64,000 bases of DNA from positions 124,001 through 188,000 of the forward strand of contig JABTTQ020001495.1 in assembly GCA_016081115.2 (NCBI GenBank), given 5' to 3'. The notes under the pieces were generated by a model. It was not told where the DNA came from. It searched no databases and worked only from the letters and a program-made list of their open reading frames with translations. A program made the position numbers and the translations under genes. Positions 33,144 to 44,640 of this stretch are shown here, piece after piece (position 1 is the first letter of the stretch; the number at the start of each line of letters is the position of its first letter). This DNA comes from Rehmannia glutinosa. Taxonomy: Eukaryota > Streptophyta > Magnoliopsida > Lamiales > Orobanchaceae.

Positions 33144-34362
33144 CTAAGACTCCTCATCTGAGTCGTGTGGCGGAATGTAGGTGGCAGGCACCGGCGGCGG
33201 TGGTGTAGGGAAGGGAAACTGAGGATGTGACTGTCCATAAATCTGCGCAAAAACCCGGTCGCGCTCATTCTCATACTCTTGTCATTTGAACTCATTTTGC
33301 TCTTCTTGAAAGGCTACGGCTAAACGACGATGTGCTCGCCGCAACTCCCGTGAATCGTAGGTAATATGCATGCATCGGGTCGTCTGAAATGCGGAAGGGT
33401 GGGACCGCTCTGTGGCCAGAAGAGGAAGTACCCGCGGCATGATGGGAATGAGATGGTGCATCGGTTCGGCGAAGAAGCACATCGGGCGACGGGGCGGGTG
33501 CGATCATGGTCTATAATGTACCCTTCGCCCGAGGATCGGGACACCATCGTAGTGTCCTCGTGAGTCGCAATGGTGGCGAATCAATTGGCGCCTTAGGGCG
33601 CTCTAAGGGCTCATTCTTCTCTAACACAATACCTTCGCCCAGACCCAAGCCGCAAATCAGAGCCGGCATGCACATGCCCCCCGTACTTTTGTGGCGAATA
33701 GCTTGATGAATAGATTTTGCGATAATCACTGCGGCGTCGAACTGGATGCCGTGTATAATAGCATATAACAACCGGGCACGAGGCGGCGTGACGTCGCTGA
33801 GATGGCTGGTCGGCATCAAGTTCTGGCAAAGAAAGTGGTACCATGCACGACCATAACGACTCAGTGTCGTGTGAGAAAAAACCATCATACCCCCACCTTC
33901 GCGGGCTGGGCGGCATTCAGTACCGGGCCGACAGAGAGCATGGACAATCATATCTAAATCCGGCTGGCCAGCAAGAAAATCTGTGTACGGGCTATGGTCA
34001 ACTGCGGGTAAAGAATAATACTCTCGAATATCCACTGGGGTGTAAGTGATCCACTCGCCACGTAGATAAACATTCGTTGGGTCCTTATCTGGGTCACTGG
34101 CATTGGCATAGAATTCCTTGACAAGTATCGGTGCAAATGGCGGGGGTGGTGCACACAACTTTTGCCACTGGCGCTCCCGGATCATGCGTTGTAGATGACC
34201 ATCATGTGGTCCCGGTTGGAAGCCCCGCTCGGCATTGATTCGCCGAGTCATTAGTTTGCCAAAAAATGTCTCCTATGCGGCTTGGCTAACAAATCTCTCT
34301 GTGTCGTAGTCCGCCGAGATAGATGCCTTTGCTTTGCCCTTACCCTTCCTAGTCCTTACCAT
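33144..34362 (-). pseudogene. Gypsy element third ORF (plant transposon-associated protein)
   Basis: The minus-strand ORF after integrase starts at 34362 (MVRTRKGKGKAKASIS) and ends at 33144 after PPHDSDEES, about 400 codons. One in-frame stop lies at about 34275 and a frameshift at about 33511. The open core, 34251-33511, reads APILVKEFYANASDPDKDPT, VYLRGEWITYTPVDIREYYS, MVFSHTTLSRYGRAWYHFLC and LYAIIHGIQFDAAVIIAKSI. This FYAN...VRG...I..YY pattern resembles the putative plant transposon protein domain found in additional ORFs of plant gypsy elements. The C-terminus is Pro-rich and acidic. Athila elements carry an envelope-like ORF at this place; no membrane segment is clear here. Confidence 0.7.
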
Positions 34363-35336
34363 GACGATCACCTAGTAAAATAAACACACAAACACAACAC
34401 GTGGAAACATAAAACTCGGTGAGGATGAATAATCAACAAGCAAGGTGGTTAGAAAAATGCACCCGAGTGTATGAATTAGCTACATTTCGAGATTACAAGT
34501 AATATTATGCAAGATGGCACTTCTACAATGTCAAAATCTCAATGGGACATTTTAACAAACACCTGGTGTGCGTGAAGTTGGGAGAAAGTGATGAATGCAA
34601 TTTTAGTACAATTCAATCCCAAAAATTTCACATCCAAACCTAGTTCTAACATGCTCAAGCTCAACACAATCACAACACAATTCAATATTCAACATATAAA
34701 GCTCAACCCACCCAATGCCTTAGCACAAAATGAAAGAATTCGGGGATGACCTTGGGGTGGGGTTTTGGAAGCAAGAAACTTACCAATTGATGAGTGGTGA
34801 GGATGAGTGTGATGTGTGGTGTGCTAGATTGGCTCCTTGTAGAGAGGGAAGGTGATTTTCGGGAGTGATGGTGAAAAAATGGGGCTGGCTGTCGAGTTTA
34901 GGGGGAGGGGTGTGTTTTGGTGTGTTGAAACAAAAAAAAAACTGAGGCTGGGCACTTTATACAAAAAGTCGACCGCGCGCTGCAGCGCGCCCTACGCATT
35001 TTCTGCTGTACCATTTTGTGGGGGCGCGTTGCGGCGCTTTTATTACAATGGCTGCCTTGCACATTTTTTTCCTTTTTTCGCTTTTTTTTTTTTATAGATA
35101 TATATATATACATAATCAGCGCACGTCTCGCACGCACAAATAAGAAAAAGTCGGGGTGTGATCCAACTTGCTACTCCTAGAATGCAAAAACAAAAACAAT
35201 GCAACTATGATGCAATTTAACGAAAGATAAAAAGAACTACTAAACTAAATCGATACTACGAAAGCAATAACCATGGCTTGGGTTGCCTCCCAAGAAGCGC
35301 TAAATTTACAGTCTTCAGCCAGACTTTGTCGGTCAA
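34363..35336 (-). other. Spacer between integrase and third ORF of the gypsy element
   Basis: A non-coding stretch of about 970 bp. It includes a GC-rich segment with the same palindrome as the LTR (34975-34990) and a TATA-like sequence just downstream of it on the minus strand. No other feature is seen. Confidence 0.6.
34955..34990 (-). promoter_or_regulatory. Possible internal promoter for the gypsy third ORF
   Basis: On the minus strand the palindrome GCGCGCTGCAGCGCGC (34990-34975), also present in the 3' LTR, is followed by GTATAAAG (34962-34955). The order palindrome, then TATA, is the same as in the LTR, where the gap is about 117 bp rather than 12 bp. The third ORF starts 590 bp further on. 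This is a suggestion from layout only. Confidence 0.3.
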
Positions 35337-36728
35337 TCACGAATCCGCATCTTCGAGCGGGAGATTGAGAATTTTCCGGGCTTCATCACCAAAATAGTGT
35401 TTTAACCTTTGCCCATTAACCTGAAACATGCTGCCATCCTTACCTCGCAACTCAACAGCACCGAACGGCGAAACACGCTCGATGACAAACGGCCCAGACC
35501 ATCTCGATTTCAGTTTTCCCGGGAATAATTTCAACCGAGAATTGAATAATAATACCTGCTGGCCCGGGAGAAATTCTCGCCTCAAAATCATTTTATCATG
35601 CCATTTTTTGTCTTTTCTTTGTAGATTTTGGCATTCTCATAGGCCTCATTCCGGAATTCCTCCATCTCATCAAGTTGCAATAGCCAAATCTCACCCGCGG
35701 CCTTCAAGTCAAAATTCAGTTTCTTCACGGCCCAATAAGCACGATGCTCTAGCTCGACCGGCAAGTGACATGCCTTCCCAAACACCAAGCGATATGGGGA
35801 CATACCAATAGGCGTTTTAAAGGCCGTTCGATATGCCCAAAGTGCATCATCCAACTTTTGAGCCGATCCTTGCGATTCGACTCACAGTCTTCTCAAGGAT
35901 TTGCTTCACCTCACGATTTGAAATTTCAGCCTGTCCATTCGATTGCGGGTGGTAACTTAAAGCAACCTTGTGCCTTACACCATACTTAGAGAGAAGGTTA
36001 TTAAAAAGTTTATTGCAAAAATGAGTACCTTCATCACTAACAATAGCCCTAGGAGTGCCAAAACGAGTGAATATGTGCTTGTGTAAAAATTTCAACACTA
36101 CCTTGGCATCATTGGTAGGCGTAGCAATTGCCTCCACCCATTTAGAAACATAATCAACCGCAAGAAGGATATAGGCATGTCCAAATGAAGGGGGAAATGG
36201 ACCCATGAAGTCAATCCCCCAAACATCGAACAATTCTACTTCCATCATGTTGGTGAGAGGTAATTCATGGCGTCGGGAAATGTTGCCAACTCGCTGGCAC
36301 CTGTCACAAGTCTGCACAAAAGTATAGCAATCTTTGAATAAGGAAGGCCAATAAAAACCAGATTGCAATACCTTAGCGGCCGTACGGGTTGGCCCAAAAT
36401 GACCACCATATGGGGCAGAATGGCAATGCTGTAAAATCTCCTCTACCTCCTCTCGAGGCACACAACGTCGGATAACTGAATCCGCACACCTCTTGAACAA
36501 AAGCGGATCATCCCATAAGTATGATTTAACATCATGCATAAATTTCTTCTTCTGATGTGAAGTCAAATCCGGAGGCAAGACTCCACCAGCCAGATAATTC
36601 ACAAAATCAGCATACCATGGGAGATGAGCTTCTGCTACCAAAATACGCTCATCCGGGAAAGACTCCTGAATCGGAACTTCAATTAGCTCATTGGGCTGGT
36701 CTAACCTCGATAAATGGTCGGCTACCAC
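35337..36728 (-). pseudogene. Gypsy integrase
   Basis: Integrase inserts the cDNA into the chromosome. The frame 36728-35847 carries the HHCC zinc domain (HCHSAPYGGHFGPTRTA... CDRCQRVGNISRR) and the DDE core: Asp in WGIDFMGPFPP, Asp in AIVSDEGTHFCN and Glu in HPQSNGQAEISNREV. The frames 35854-35588 (DDALWAYRTAFKTPIGMSPY, VFGKACHLPVELEHRAYWA) and 35591-35337 (GQQVLLFNSRLKLFPGKLKS, RWSGPFVIERVSPFGAVELR) form the C-terminal domain, ending at 35337. There is no chromodomain. Only two frameshifts (about 35850 and 35590) interrupt it, the first near a CAG-like site, so the element may be intact in the real genome. Confidence 0.9.
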
Positions 36729-37072
36729 ATTCTCGCTACCCTTCTTATCCGGATCTCAATATCAAATTCTTGAAGAAGGAGAATCCATCTAATCGATCGT
36801 GGTTTCGCATCTTTCTTCGCAAAGAGATACCGAATAGCAAAGCATGATCGGTGTAAACAATGACCTTGGTACCCACCAAATAAGCAGGAACTTGTCAAAT
36901 GCAAATACAATGCGAGCATCTCTTTTTCCGTGGTGGTGTAATTTTGTTGGGCATCATCCAATGTCCGGCTAGCATAATAGATGGCCTTGAAAATTTTATC
37001 TCGTCTTTGCCCCAACACTGCCCCTACTGCATAATCACTAGCATCACACATGAGCTCAAAGGGTTGTGTCAA
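36722..37072 (-). pseudogene. Gypsy RNase H
   Basis: RNase H degrades the RNA strand during reverse transcription. The frame reads FELMCDASDYAVGAVLGQRR with the first catalytic Asp, TLDDAQQNYTTTEKEMLA with the catalytic Glu, and DAKPRSIRWILLLQEFDIEI near the end. The usual stretch between LALV and VYTDH is altered by frame changes at about 36880-36850. It overlaps the RT frame by four bases and is followed directly by integrase. Confidence 0.85.
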
Positions 37073-38255
37073 TCCAGTACCACCATAATAGGAGCGGAAA
37101 TAAGTGCCTTCTTAATGTGCTCAAAAGCCTGCAAACAAAGATCATCAAAACAAAAAGGCACATCTTTCTCGAGAAGATTACATAAGGGCTTGGTTATTTT
37201 TGAGAAATCTTTAATGAATCGACGATAAAAACCAGCATGCCCTAAAAAACTCCGAATCCCTTTTACGTTTCTCGGAGGTGGTAATTTTTCAATCGCCACT
37301 ATTTTCGCCCGATCCACTTCTAATCCGGCCGCAGATACTCTATGACCAAGTACAATGCCTTCTTTCACCATGAAGTGACATTTCTCCCAATTAAGCACTA
37401 AATTTGTGTCTTGGCACCTTTGTAGAACCAGAGATAAATTATGGAGGCAATGATCAAAAGAATTACCAAACACCGAAAAATCATCCATAAAAACCTCCAT
37501 AATTTCCTCCACCATGCCATGAAAAATAGACATCATACATCTCTGGAATGTGGCTGGTGCATTACACAACCCAAAAGGCATCCTTCGGAATGCAAAGGTA
37601 CCATAAGGACATGTGAATGTGGTTTTCTCCTGATCCTCTGGAGCAATCGCAATCGATTATAACCCAAATATCCATCAAGAAAGCAATAGTAGTCATATCC
37701 ACCAACCTATCAACATCGATCAATAAAAGGTAAGGAAAGTGGTCTTTTCGAGTGGCTTTGTTAGTTTCTGTAATCTATGCATACTCGCCACCCGGTCACC
37801 GTGACGTGTAGATATTAACTCATTATTGGAATTTTTCACCACAGTCATCCCCCCTTTTTCGGAACTACTTGCCTTTGGACTTACCCATGAGCTATCGATA
37901 TGGCAAAAATGATGCCGACGCCTTAAGCCACTTAAGAACCTCGGCTTTAACTACTTCTTTCATTGTCGGATTAAGCCGTCTTTGGTGTTCAATAGATGGC
38001 TTGTAAGAGTCCTCCATGAGAATTTTATGCATCACTATAGAAGGGTGATTCCCTTCAAATCGGCTATCGACCATCCCGGTCTGATTTATGCTTTCTCAAA
38101 ATGCGCAACAACTTATCTAACTCGAAGGATAGAGAGGCGGAGACTATTACCGGATGTGTATCATTCTCTCCCAAAAATGCATACCGTAGATGTGTAGGAA
38201 GTTCCTTCAACTCCGGAGTGACCTTCGGGATTTCCTCAATGATTGTATCTCCCAA
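37073..38255 (-). pseudogene. Gypsy reverse transcriptase
   Basis: Reverse transcriptase copies the element RNA into DNA. The N-terminal part at 38074-37892 reads MVDSRFEGNHPSIVMHKILM and SIEHQRRLNPTMKEVVKAEV. The palm and C-terminal part at 37581-37073 reads MPFGLCNAPATFQRCMMSIF, the catalytic EVFMDDFSVFG, GHRVSAAGLEVDRAKI and RSFLGHAGFYRRFIKDFSKI. The region between (37890-37590) is recognisable but frame-broken several times. The FMDD active site is intact, as is usual in this branch. Confidence 0.88.
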
Positions 38256-39054
38256 ACTCTCCTTGGACCCTTGCTTGTGTCAACTTTGTGTGGCATCAAG
38301 AGACAACACGTAATCCAATAAGTCAATGTCATCAAAATCATATTCCATACCTTGCACTAGGGATTGGGTGAGACATCTTTCGGTGGATCCACAAAGAATA
38401 TGTCGAGCTATTTACGGCGAGCACATTTGCTCCGCCAAGTCTATGAAATGGCAAGTGTGTTGTTCTTCTTGGAATTTCATCGCATTATAAATGTTGAACA
38501 TCACTTCCTCTTCATTAACTCGCAAAAGTCGGTTCACCTCGTTGAACATCGATTAATGCACGATGGTGGCCACAAATGGTCTCCCCAAAATTAATGGAAC
38601 CTCTCGATCCTCTTCCATATCGAAGACAACAAAGTCTTAGGAAATATGAATTTATCCACCTTCACCAAAACATCTTCGATTACGCCTCGCGGATATGTAA
38701 GCGATCGTCCGCCAATTGTAAGGTGATGGTGGATGGCTTCACCTCTCAAGACCTAGTTTTCACGAAAAGACAAAGGCATAAGATTAATGCTAGCACAAGA
38801 TCGCAAAGGGCTTTATTAAAAATAGAAGCACCAATTGTACAAGGGATAGTGAAACTCCCGGATCTTTTAATTTCGTGGTGGTAGCTTCCTTTGCAAAATA
38901 ATTTGCATTCTTCGTAAGCTTTACTGCCAGTCTCGAACTCGCCCAACTTCCTCTTTTTCGACATCACATCCTTCATGAATTTAGCATAATTAGGCATTTG
39001 CTCGAGTGCATCAAAGAAGCGGGATGTTGATGTGAATTTTCTTAAAAATTTCAA
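38256..39054 (-). pseudogene. Gypsy protease region and Gag/Pol linker
   Basis: The frame 39054-38746 reads FDALEQMPNYAKFMKDVMSK, KRKLGEFETG and GSFTIPCTIG, then KALCDL. The retropepsin active-site motif DLGASINLMP follows only if one changes frame near 38800. Bases to 38256 contain the rest of the protease and the linker to RT with several breaks. Retropepsin cleaves the Gag-Pol polyprotein. Confidence 0.75.
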
Positions 39055-40587
39055 GAACTTGAAAATTGAGAATCTAGCTTCTTTTTCTGAAATCTACGAG
39101 GAAAGGGGAGTGAGTTAGGCACTAGAACCGCAGAATCAAGAATGGGAGCAGAATTAGGCTTGGTAGCCTCCGTCTGCTCGTTGCTCTGCTTATCTTCTTC
39201 TTGTTTTGACTCCTTCTCAATAGGTACTTCAGAATCAGAAGGATCCTCTTGGGTGGCATGAGATGGAAGCTTAGGAGCATCATATGCAGTACCACTCCTC
39301 AACTGGATGGCTTTACAATGTTCCCTTGGATTCACCTCAGTATTACTTGGAAAATTTTCTTTCTTCTGCTGAGAACTTATGGCGGTAGCTAATTGTCCCA
39401 TTTGGGTTTCCAATGATCTAAGGTGTGTCTCCATAGTAGACATTTTTGTGCCCAAGTTATCAATCTGTGCATCGCTTCTATTCAGCCGATTTCTAGTCTC
39501 TCCAATAAATGTACCGAGTATTTCTTCGAGCGACTGTTTCTTCTCACCTACGGGTGCATTAGAGCTAGATGGATTGGTGTAACCCGGAGGTGGATTCAAC
39601 ACGTTTCTATTATTACTGTAGGAGAAGTTCTCATGATTGCGAAGTCCCGGGTGATAATGAGTAGGTAACTGAGTACCTCGATTGTTAAAACCTCGGTTAT
39701 TCACATAGTTGGCTTGCTCGGCATCGAATGTTGCAACCTCCTGAACGGCCGCTGGTATTTCGGTCTGTTGTGATGTTCCACCCGAATTCATGATGGCCAG
39801 TTGTTTCGACAATGCTTGATATTTGAGATGCTAATGCCGACATATGATCCGACTCAAGGACAAAGAACTTTCTTTGGTACTAATCTGTCGAGGAAGGCCA
39901 TTGATATTTGTTTGTGGCCATTTCTTCAAGAAAAGTAATGCCTCGATCGGAGTTTTAGCCATCAAAGTGCCTCATCTTCTTTGCATCTAGTATTGTCCTC
40001 GTATGCCCGTTCAAACCATTGTAAAAAATCTTGGACTCTCTGCCGGGCCGCATAACCATGTTGTGGGCATCTTCTCAACAGATCCTTATATCGTTCCCAA
40101 GCTTCATATAGTGGCTCAAAGTCGATTTGTTGGAATTGAGCTATCTCGCTTTTCAGATTGGAGCGTCTTCAGGGGGGAAGAACTTTGTCATGAATTTTTC
40201 GGTTAGATCGTCCCAACTAGTGATACTCCCAGTGCGACGTCGTAACCCCTTCATGCGGCTTTATCCGGGTGAGAGCGGGAAAAGCCTCGGCCTAATCGCC
40301 TCATCGGACACACCATTCATCTTGATGGTGTCACAAATCTCAAGAATGTCGCCAAATGTGTATTCGGATCATCCTTTGGACTCCCCCAAACGATTCTGTT
40401 GAACCATGCTTATGAGGCCTGGTTTCAATTCGAAATTATTTGCATTTATAGGTTGGCGCACAATTAGGAGTAGTTACAGTTCAAGGCCGCCGGAAATAAT
40501 CCCGGATTGCCGCTACGGTGCATCAGGTTGTGGTGGCATATTCGCAACCCGATTTCCGTTATTCTCATTGTCTACAACGTCTGCCAT
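39055..40587 (-). pseudogene. Gypsy Gag
   Basis: Gag forms the particle and packages RNA. The proposed start at 40587 reads MADVVDNENNGNRVANMPPQ. The capsid core (40440-40100) is readable in pieces: FELKPGLISMVQQNRF, KDDPNTHLA, ICDTIKMNGVSDEAIRPRLF, an order typical of plant gypsy Gag. The frame 39812-39055 is open for about 250 codons: a Gly/Asn-rich region, a coiled coil (RSDAQIDNLGTKMSTMETHL, RSLETQMGQLATAISSQQKK) and the signature NPREHCKAIQLRSG, ending in a basic stretch. I see no CCHC knuckle, as is common in Athila. Stops between 40560 and 39820 are dense. Confidence 0.8.
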
Positions 40588-40790
40588 TGCTCGATTTCGT
40601 TTCGCTTTGCTTTGCTCTTATTGCTCGAAGTGTCCGTTCAATTTCGGATCAAAGGAAGCAAATTAGTATTTTCGAGAATCTCGCATAAACAAATAAATCA
40701 ATGAGAAATACGAAATTATAACTCCTAAACTAGTCTAGATTAGTATTAAGACTACTTGGTAATAGTATTAGTTTAAAATAGGATAAAACA

Positions 40791-40807
40791 ATCCCCCAAC
40801 GGCGCCA
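40791..40807 (-). other. Primer binding site of the gypsy element (tRNA-Asp type)
   Basis: The minus-strand sequence TGGCGCCGTTGGGGGAT lies five bases inside the LTR. It matches the complement of the plant tRNA-Asp 3' end (TGGCGCCGTTGCCGGGGAT) with two bases missing. Confidence 0.8.
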
Positions 40808-40812
40808 AAACA

Positions 40813-42220
40813 TGATCGCGAATTTCTTACATAGCGTACGGTGTCAAGTTTTAGTATAGGTTTTGAAATTAGGGTTATCGTCTCCCGAGGGGATTGTTAT
40901 CGAATTTTTTATACTAAGTACTATAATTAAAATAGCTTAATTCTATCTAGAAATCGAAAAGAGATGGATTGTTTATTAAACTAAAAATTAAACTAAGAAT
41001 TGGTTCGAGACAAATTATCAAACACGTAGAAAATGAATTCTAGAGGGTTGATTTCACTAGTTATCCCCTATGTTCTCAATCCAGTTTATAAATCACAAGT
41101 TATTAATCTATAAGCCAATATTCCTCTTTGTTTATCACTTCCTCTCTCGAGTGCCAAGTGATTATAGGTTCCAATTTATGATTTCGATATCTCTATAAAA
41201 ATCATAAATTAAACCCTAATACGCTCAATGAATATTCATTCACCAACTTCAAAAGATTCATAAATCTCTCGATTCTATGAAACCCTAGGTTGTGCTATTC
41301 TAAGGTCATGTGTTCAGTTACCTCTCTCGAGCGTCAAATTAAACACGCCAAACAATCTAAATTTTTGATCAGATAATCCAGATGCACCCAAATCAAATAG
41401 CACAAATAGATTAATAAACATGCAAATTTCATAAACTAGAAATCAAAACATAGGTTCAAACATAAGTTACATCAATCCCCTAGAAAAATAGGTTTAGCTC
41501 ATAATAGATGTACAAAAACTCATGAAGAGGTAATTATACATTGATAGGGTTCAACAAAGATGCTAGAAAAATAATTTAGAATGATTAAAGGAGGAATCTT
41601 CTCTGTTTCCAGAAGATAGATGCCTTCGAATCTCATCCCGAACTCTCTCTCCTTGCTCAAAATCGTCCCTTGTGCTCTCCAAAATGTCCCACCCCCTGTT
41701 TTTCCGTCCCTTGTTCTATTTATAGGCTTAAAACCCTAAAAACTCCGTCCAAAAAGGCCCAAAATACGTTCGAGGCCCAAACGCACTGTGCTGCAAATAA
41801 GCTAGAAATGGCGTATTTCGCGCGCTCTCCCTAAGCCAACGCCTTGTGTACTATTTTGGTTGTTAGCGCGTATGTGCTACGTTGTCGCCCGCCAATGGCT
41901 GCCGCTTGCGTCGTGCGTTGCAGCGCCGCTGTCCTCAAACAGCTGTACCAATTTCGACCCCAAGTGCTTGCGGGGTTTTGCTGCTGCTGGCGCTCGATCT
42001 TGCTCGATATATTTCCATTTTTTAGCTCCTATAATGCGATCTTCACCACCCAAACACGTTTTTAATCGTTTTTAACCAGTTTCGGCTATCAAGATCAGTC
42101 CCGATTCTCGAACGACAACTAATGACACAAACTCGACTCAAACGACACTAAAATACCTGAAAACAACGCAAAATCCTCGTCTAGAGTACTCAATACGTTG
42201 GTATAAAAACCAACTTAACA
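40813..42220 (-). repeat. 5' LTR of the gypsy element
   Basis: The LTR is 1408 bp, ending on the + strand at cttaaca and flanked by acttc. A minus-strand TATA box (CCTATAAATAG) is at 41717-41727. It is 94 bp longer than the other LTR because the GC-rich patch at 41775-41995 differs strongly; the rest is nearly identical. Confidence 0.9.
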
Positions 42221-42225
42221 ACTTC

Positions 42226-43050
42226 TCCTCCATACCAAACTTCTTCATTAAATCTCTGGTGTATTTTGCTTGACTTATGAAGGTTCCATCCTTCAGCTGT
42301 TTCACTTGGAGTCCAAGGAAGAAGGTCAACTCTCCCATCATGCTCATTTCAAATTTACTCTGCATGAGGTTTGAAAACTTTTCACACAGCTCTTTGTTTG
42401 TGGAACCAAAAATGATATCATCCACATATATTTGAACAAGCGGTATACTCTTTTTGTCTTGAATTCTGAAAAGTGTTCTATCTACTTTTCCTTTTGTGAA
42501 TCCATTTTCGGTTAGGAATTGTGACAAAGTATCATACCATGCTGCGGGTTTGTTTCTGTTTCAATCCATATAGAGCTTTCTTGAGTTTGTATACCTTATC
42601 TCCAAGAGTCTTCTGCTCAAATCCTGGGGGTTGTTCAACATACACTTCTTCTTCCAATAAACCATTTAGAAATGCACTTTTTACATCCATCTGATATACA
42701 ATGAAATTCTTGTGAGCTGCATAGGCAAGAAACATCCTTATAGCTTCCAATCTTGCTACGAGGGGCAAATGTTTCATCAAAATCTATCCCTTTTTCTTGG
42801 CAATATCCTTTGGCTACTAGTCTTGCTTTGTTTCTTACCACAGAACCTTCCTCGTTCATCTTATTTACGAACACCCATTTGGTGCCAATGACATTTTGAT
42901 GTATGGGTCTTTGCACTAATTCCCATACTTTATTTCTTTCAAATTGATTGACTCTTCTTGCATAGCTTGAATCAATGTGTGTCGTCAATGCTTGTGACAC
43001 GTCTTTGGGCTCTATTTGCGAGATGAAGCATGTGAACATAGCTTCTTGTT
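42226..43050 (-). pseudogene. Copia F: N-terminal part of reverse transcriptase, cut by the gypsy insertion
   Basis: The frame 43123-42635 reads FERNKVWELVQRPIHQNVIG, TKWVFVNKMNEEGSVVRNKA and RLVAKGYCQEKGIDFDETFA. The frame 42780-42532 reads YQMDVKSAFLNGLLEEEVYV, with the first catalytic Asp. The frame from 42527 reads LVQIYVDDIIFGSTNKELCE, with YVDD intact, then FFLGLQVKQLKDGTFISQAK and KKFGMEEK, where the gypsy LTR starts. RT continues at 30543 with the expected SSVKIPMNTSVKMD in another frame. Confidence 0.85.
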
Positions 43051-44110
43051 GAGTTCGGATCTTGTTTTGACACCTTCTCTTATATCTCCAATGACAAGTT
43101 ACGGTGGATGATCTCTCGGCCATCTTACATCAGGTTGGAGTAAGTTAGCTGGATTGATCGACTTGCAATTTGTGTTGATGGCTTGACTCTCTCGTAATCT
43201 CTTATTTTGCAAATTTTCCATTGTTTTTGAGATTGACTATCTCATCTTCTTACGAATTGATAATTCGGCTTGACTTGACATAGGGACTCTTACGTATGGT
43301 TGGATGATTGACTTATCGGTGACTCTTCAATGTCTTCTCCATTTACATTTGGCTCATCGAATACTACATGAATGGATTCTTACGTAACCATAGTTCTTTT
43401 GTTGAGTATCCTGTAGGCTTTGCTTTCATTTGAGTATCCTAAGAAGATACCTTCATCGACTTTAGCATCAAGAGCCTTTAGGTTATCTTTGCCATTATTG
43501 TGGATGAAGCATTTACATCCAAATATTCGAAATATGCAACATTTGGTTTTCTTCGATCCGGATCTCATAGGGAGTCTTTGTCGGTTATGTCCATTTTATC
43601 ATACATCTGTTTTGAGTGTAGCAAGTTGTGTTGATTGCTTGACCCAAAATCTTTTTGGTAACCCCCCGACTAACATGGTCCTTCACGCTTCTTTGAGGGT
43701 TGTTCCTTCTTTTCGCAACTCCATTCTGTTTGTGGAGTCCTTGCTGTGATAGTTCATGACAATACCATTCTCAATACTGATCTTGAGTTATTATTCCATT
43801 GACAAACTCGGTTCCTCTATCGATCTTATTTTGATAATGGTTTGACTCTTCTCGTTTTGAATCCTCTTCATCGGTTGTGGTAGTTTTTGTACAGTTTCTT
43901 TCTTCTTGCACATGAATATTGTCCATGTATATCTTGAGTAGTCATCTACTACCACCAAGGTGTATTTCTTTCCACTTATGTTGGTTCCCTTTGGGCCAAA
44001 TAGATCCATATGAAGGCGGATCAATATTCTTGTTGAGGATGGGCATGTCTTTTCTTTGAATGACGACTTGATTTGCTTTCCCTTCGACATGCATCACATA
44101 TACTCTTCTT
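43051..44110 (-). pseudogene. Copia F: integrase
   Basis: The frame 44090-43791 reads IRLHMDLFGPKGTNISGKKY with the first catalytic Asp, then VVVDDYSRYTWTIFMCKKKE and IKRIQNEKSQTIIKIRS, where the second catalytic Asp should follow. Part of the motif is lost in a frame change at about 43800. The frame 43568-43380 (IFGCKCFIHNNGKDNLKALD, GYSNESKAYRILNKRTMV) is the C-terminal part. Compared with A, D and E, short deletions occur wherever those copies have CAG or CTG. Confidence 0.8.
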
Positions 44111-44640
44111 CTTGTATATCGAGTCCGGAAGTCCTTCTACAAGATGACTTCTTGCCAAACTTGTTAATTGTTTTGAAATTCGGGTGACTCGGCTTTTTGT
44201 GCCATAGCCAACTTGATTATTTGTGCTCTTTGCTAGTAGACAGTCTTTGGGTGTTGCGGTTGACCAATCCACTACACACATGTTCTTTTTGCATCCGCAT
44301 CCTTGCAACACAACTTCACTTGGATTGATGTCCTTGATTTGGCATATACCCATGTTGAATCCAACATTATAACCCTTGTCACAAAGTTGGTGATGCTCGA
44401 TAAATTGAAGTTGAGTCCTTCAACATATGCAACATCTGTGATCTCTAATCCATTCCTCTTGATGGATCCAATGCCTCTTATTTCGCCAGAGCTTCATTTC
44501 CTCCAAATATGACTTCGCTCCTTTAACTTCCTTGAATTTTGTGAGATGATTCTTATTTCTGTCATATGTCCGGAACAGACCACTATCCATGTACCAGGTT
44601 CCTTGGCACTCATTTGTTCCTTCCTTGAACGCAATCAAGG
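44111..44640 (-). pseudogene. Copia F: GAG-pre-integrase
   Basis: The frames 44353-44021 (GICQIKDINPSEVVLQGCGC, VDWSTATPKDCLLAKS, LVEGLPDSIYKKKSICDACR) and 44638-44420 (GTWYMDSGLFRTYDRNKNHL) cover the pre-integrase and HHCC zinc region. The same region in copy A at 902-147 is one open frame. The difference is several 1- to 3-base losses in F, mostly at CAG/CTG. Confidence 0.8.

Larger units (their letters stand above)
30544..42220 (-). mobile_element. Complete Athila/Tat-like Ty3/gypsy element inserted in F reverse transcriptase
   Basis: LTRs at 30544-31857 and 40813-42220 bound 11,677 bp, with the 5-bp target duplication ACTTC on both sides (30539-30543, 42221-42225). Termini are TGTTAAGTTGG...CGCGATCA on the minus strand. 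It has a tRNA-Asp-type primer site, gag, protease, RT, RNase H and integrase in gypsy order, a third ORF after integrase and a polypurine tract next to the 3' LTR. The integrase shows no chromodomain. Gag and pol motifs (NPREHCKAIQLRSG; MHKILMEDSYKPSIEHQRRLNP) are of the Athila/Tat branch. Confidence 0.92.
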
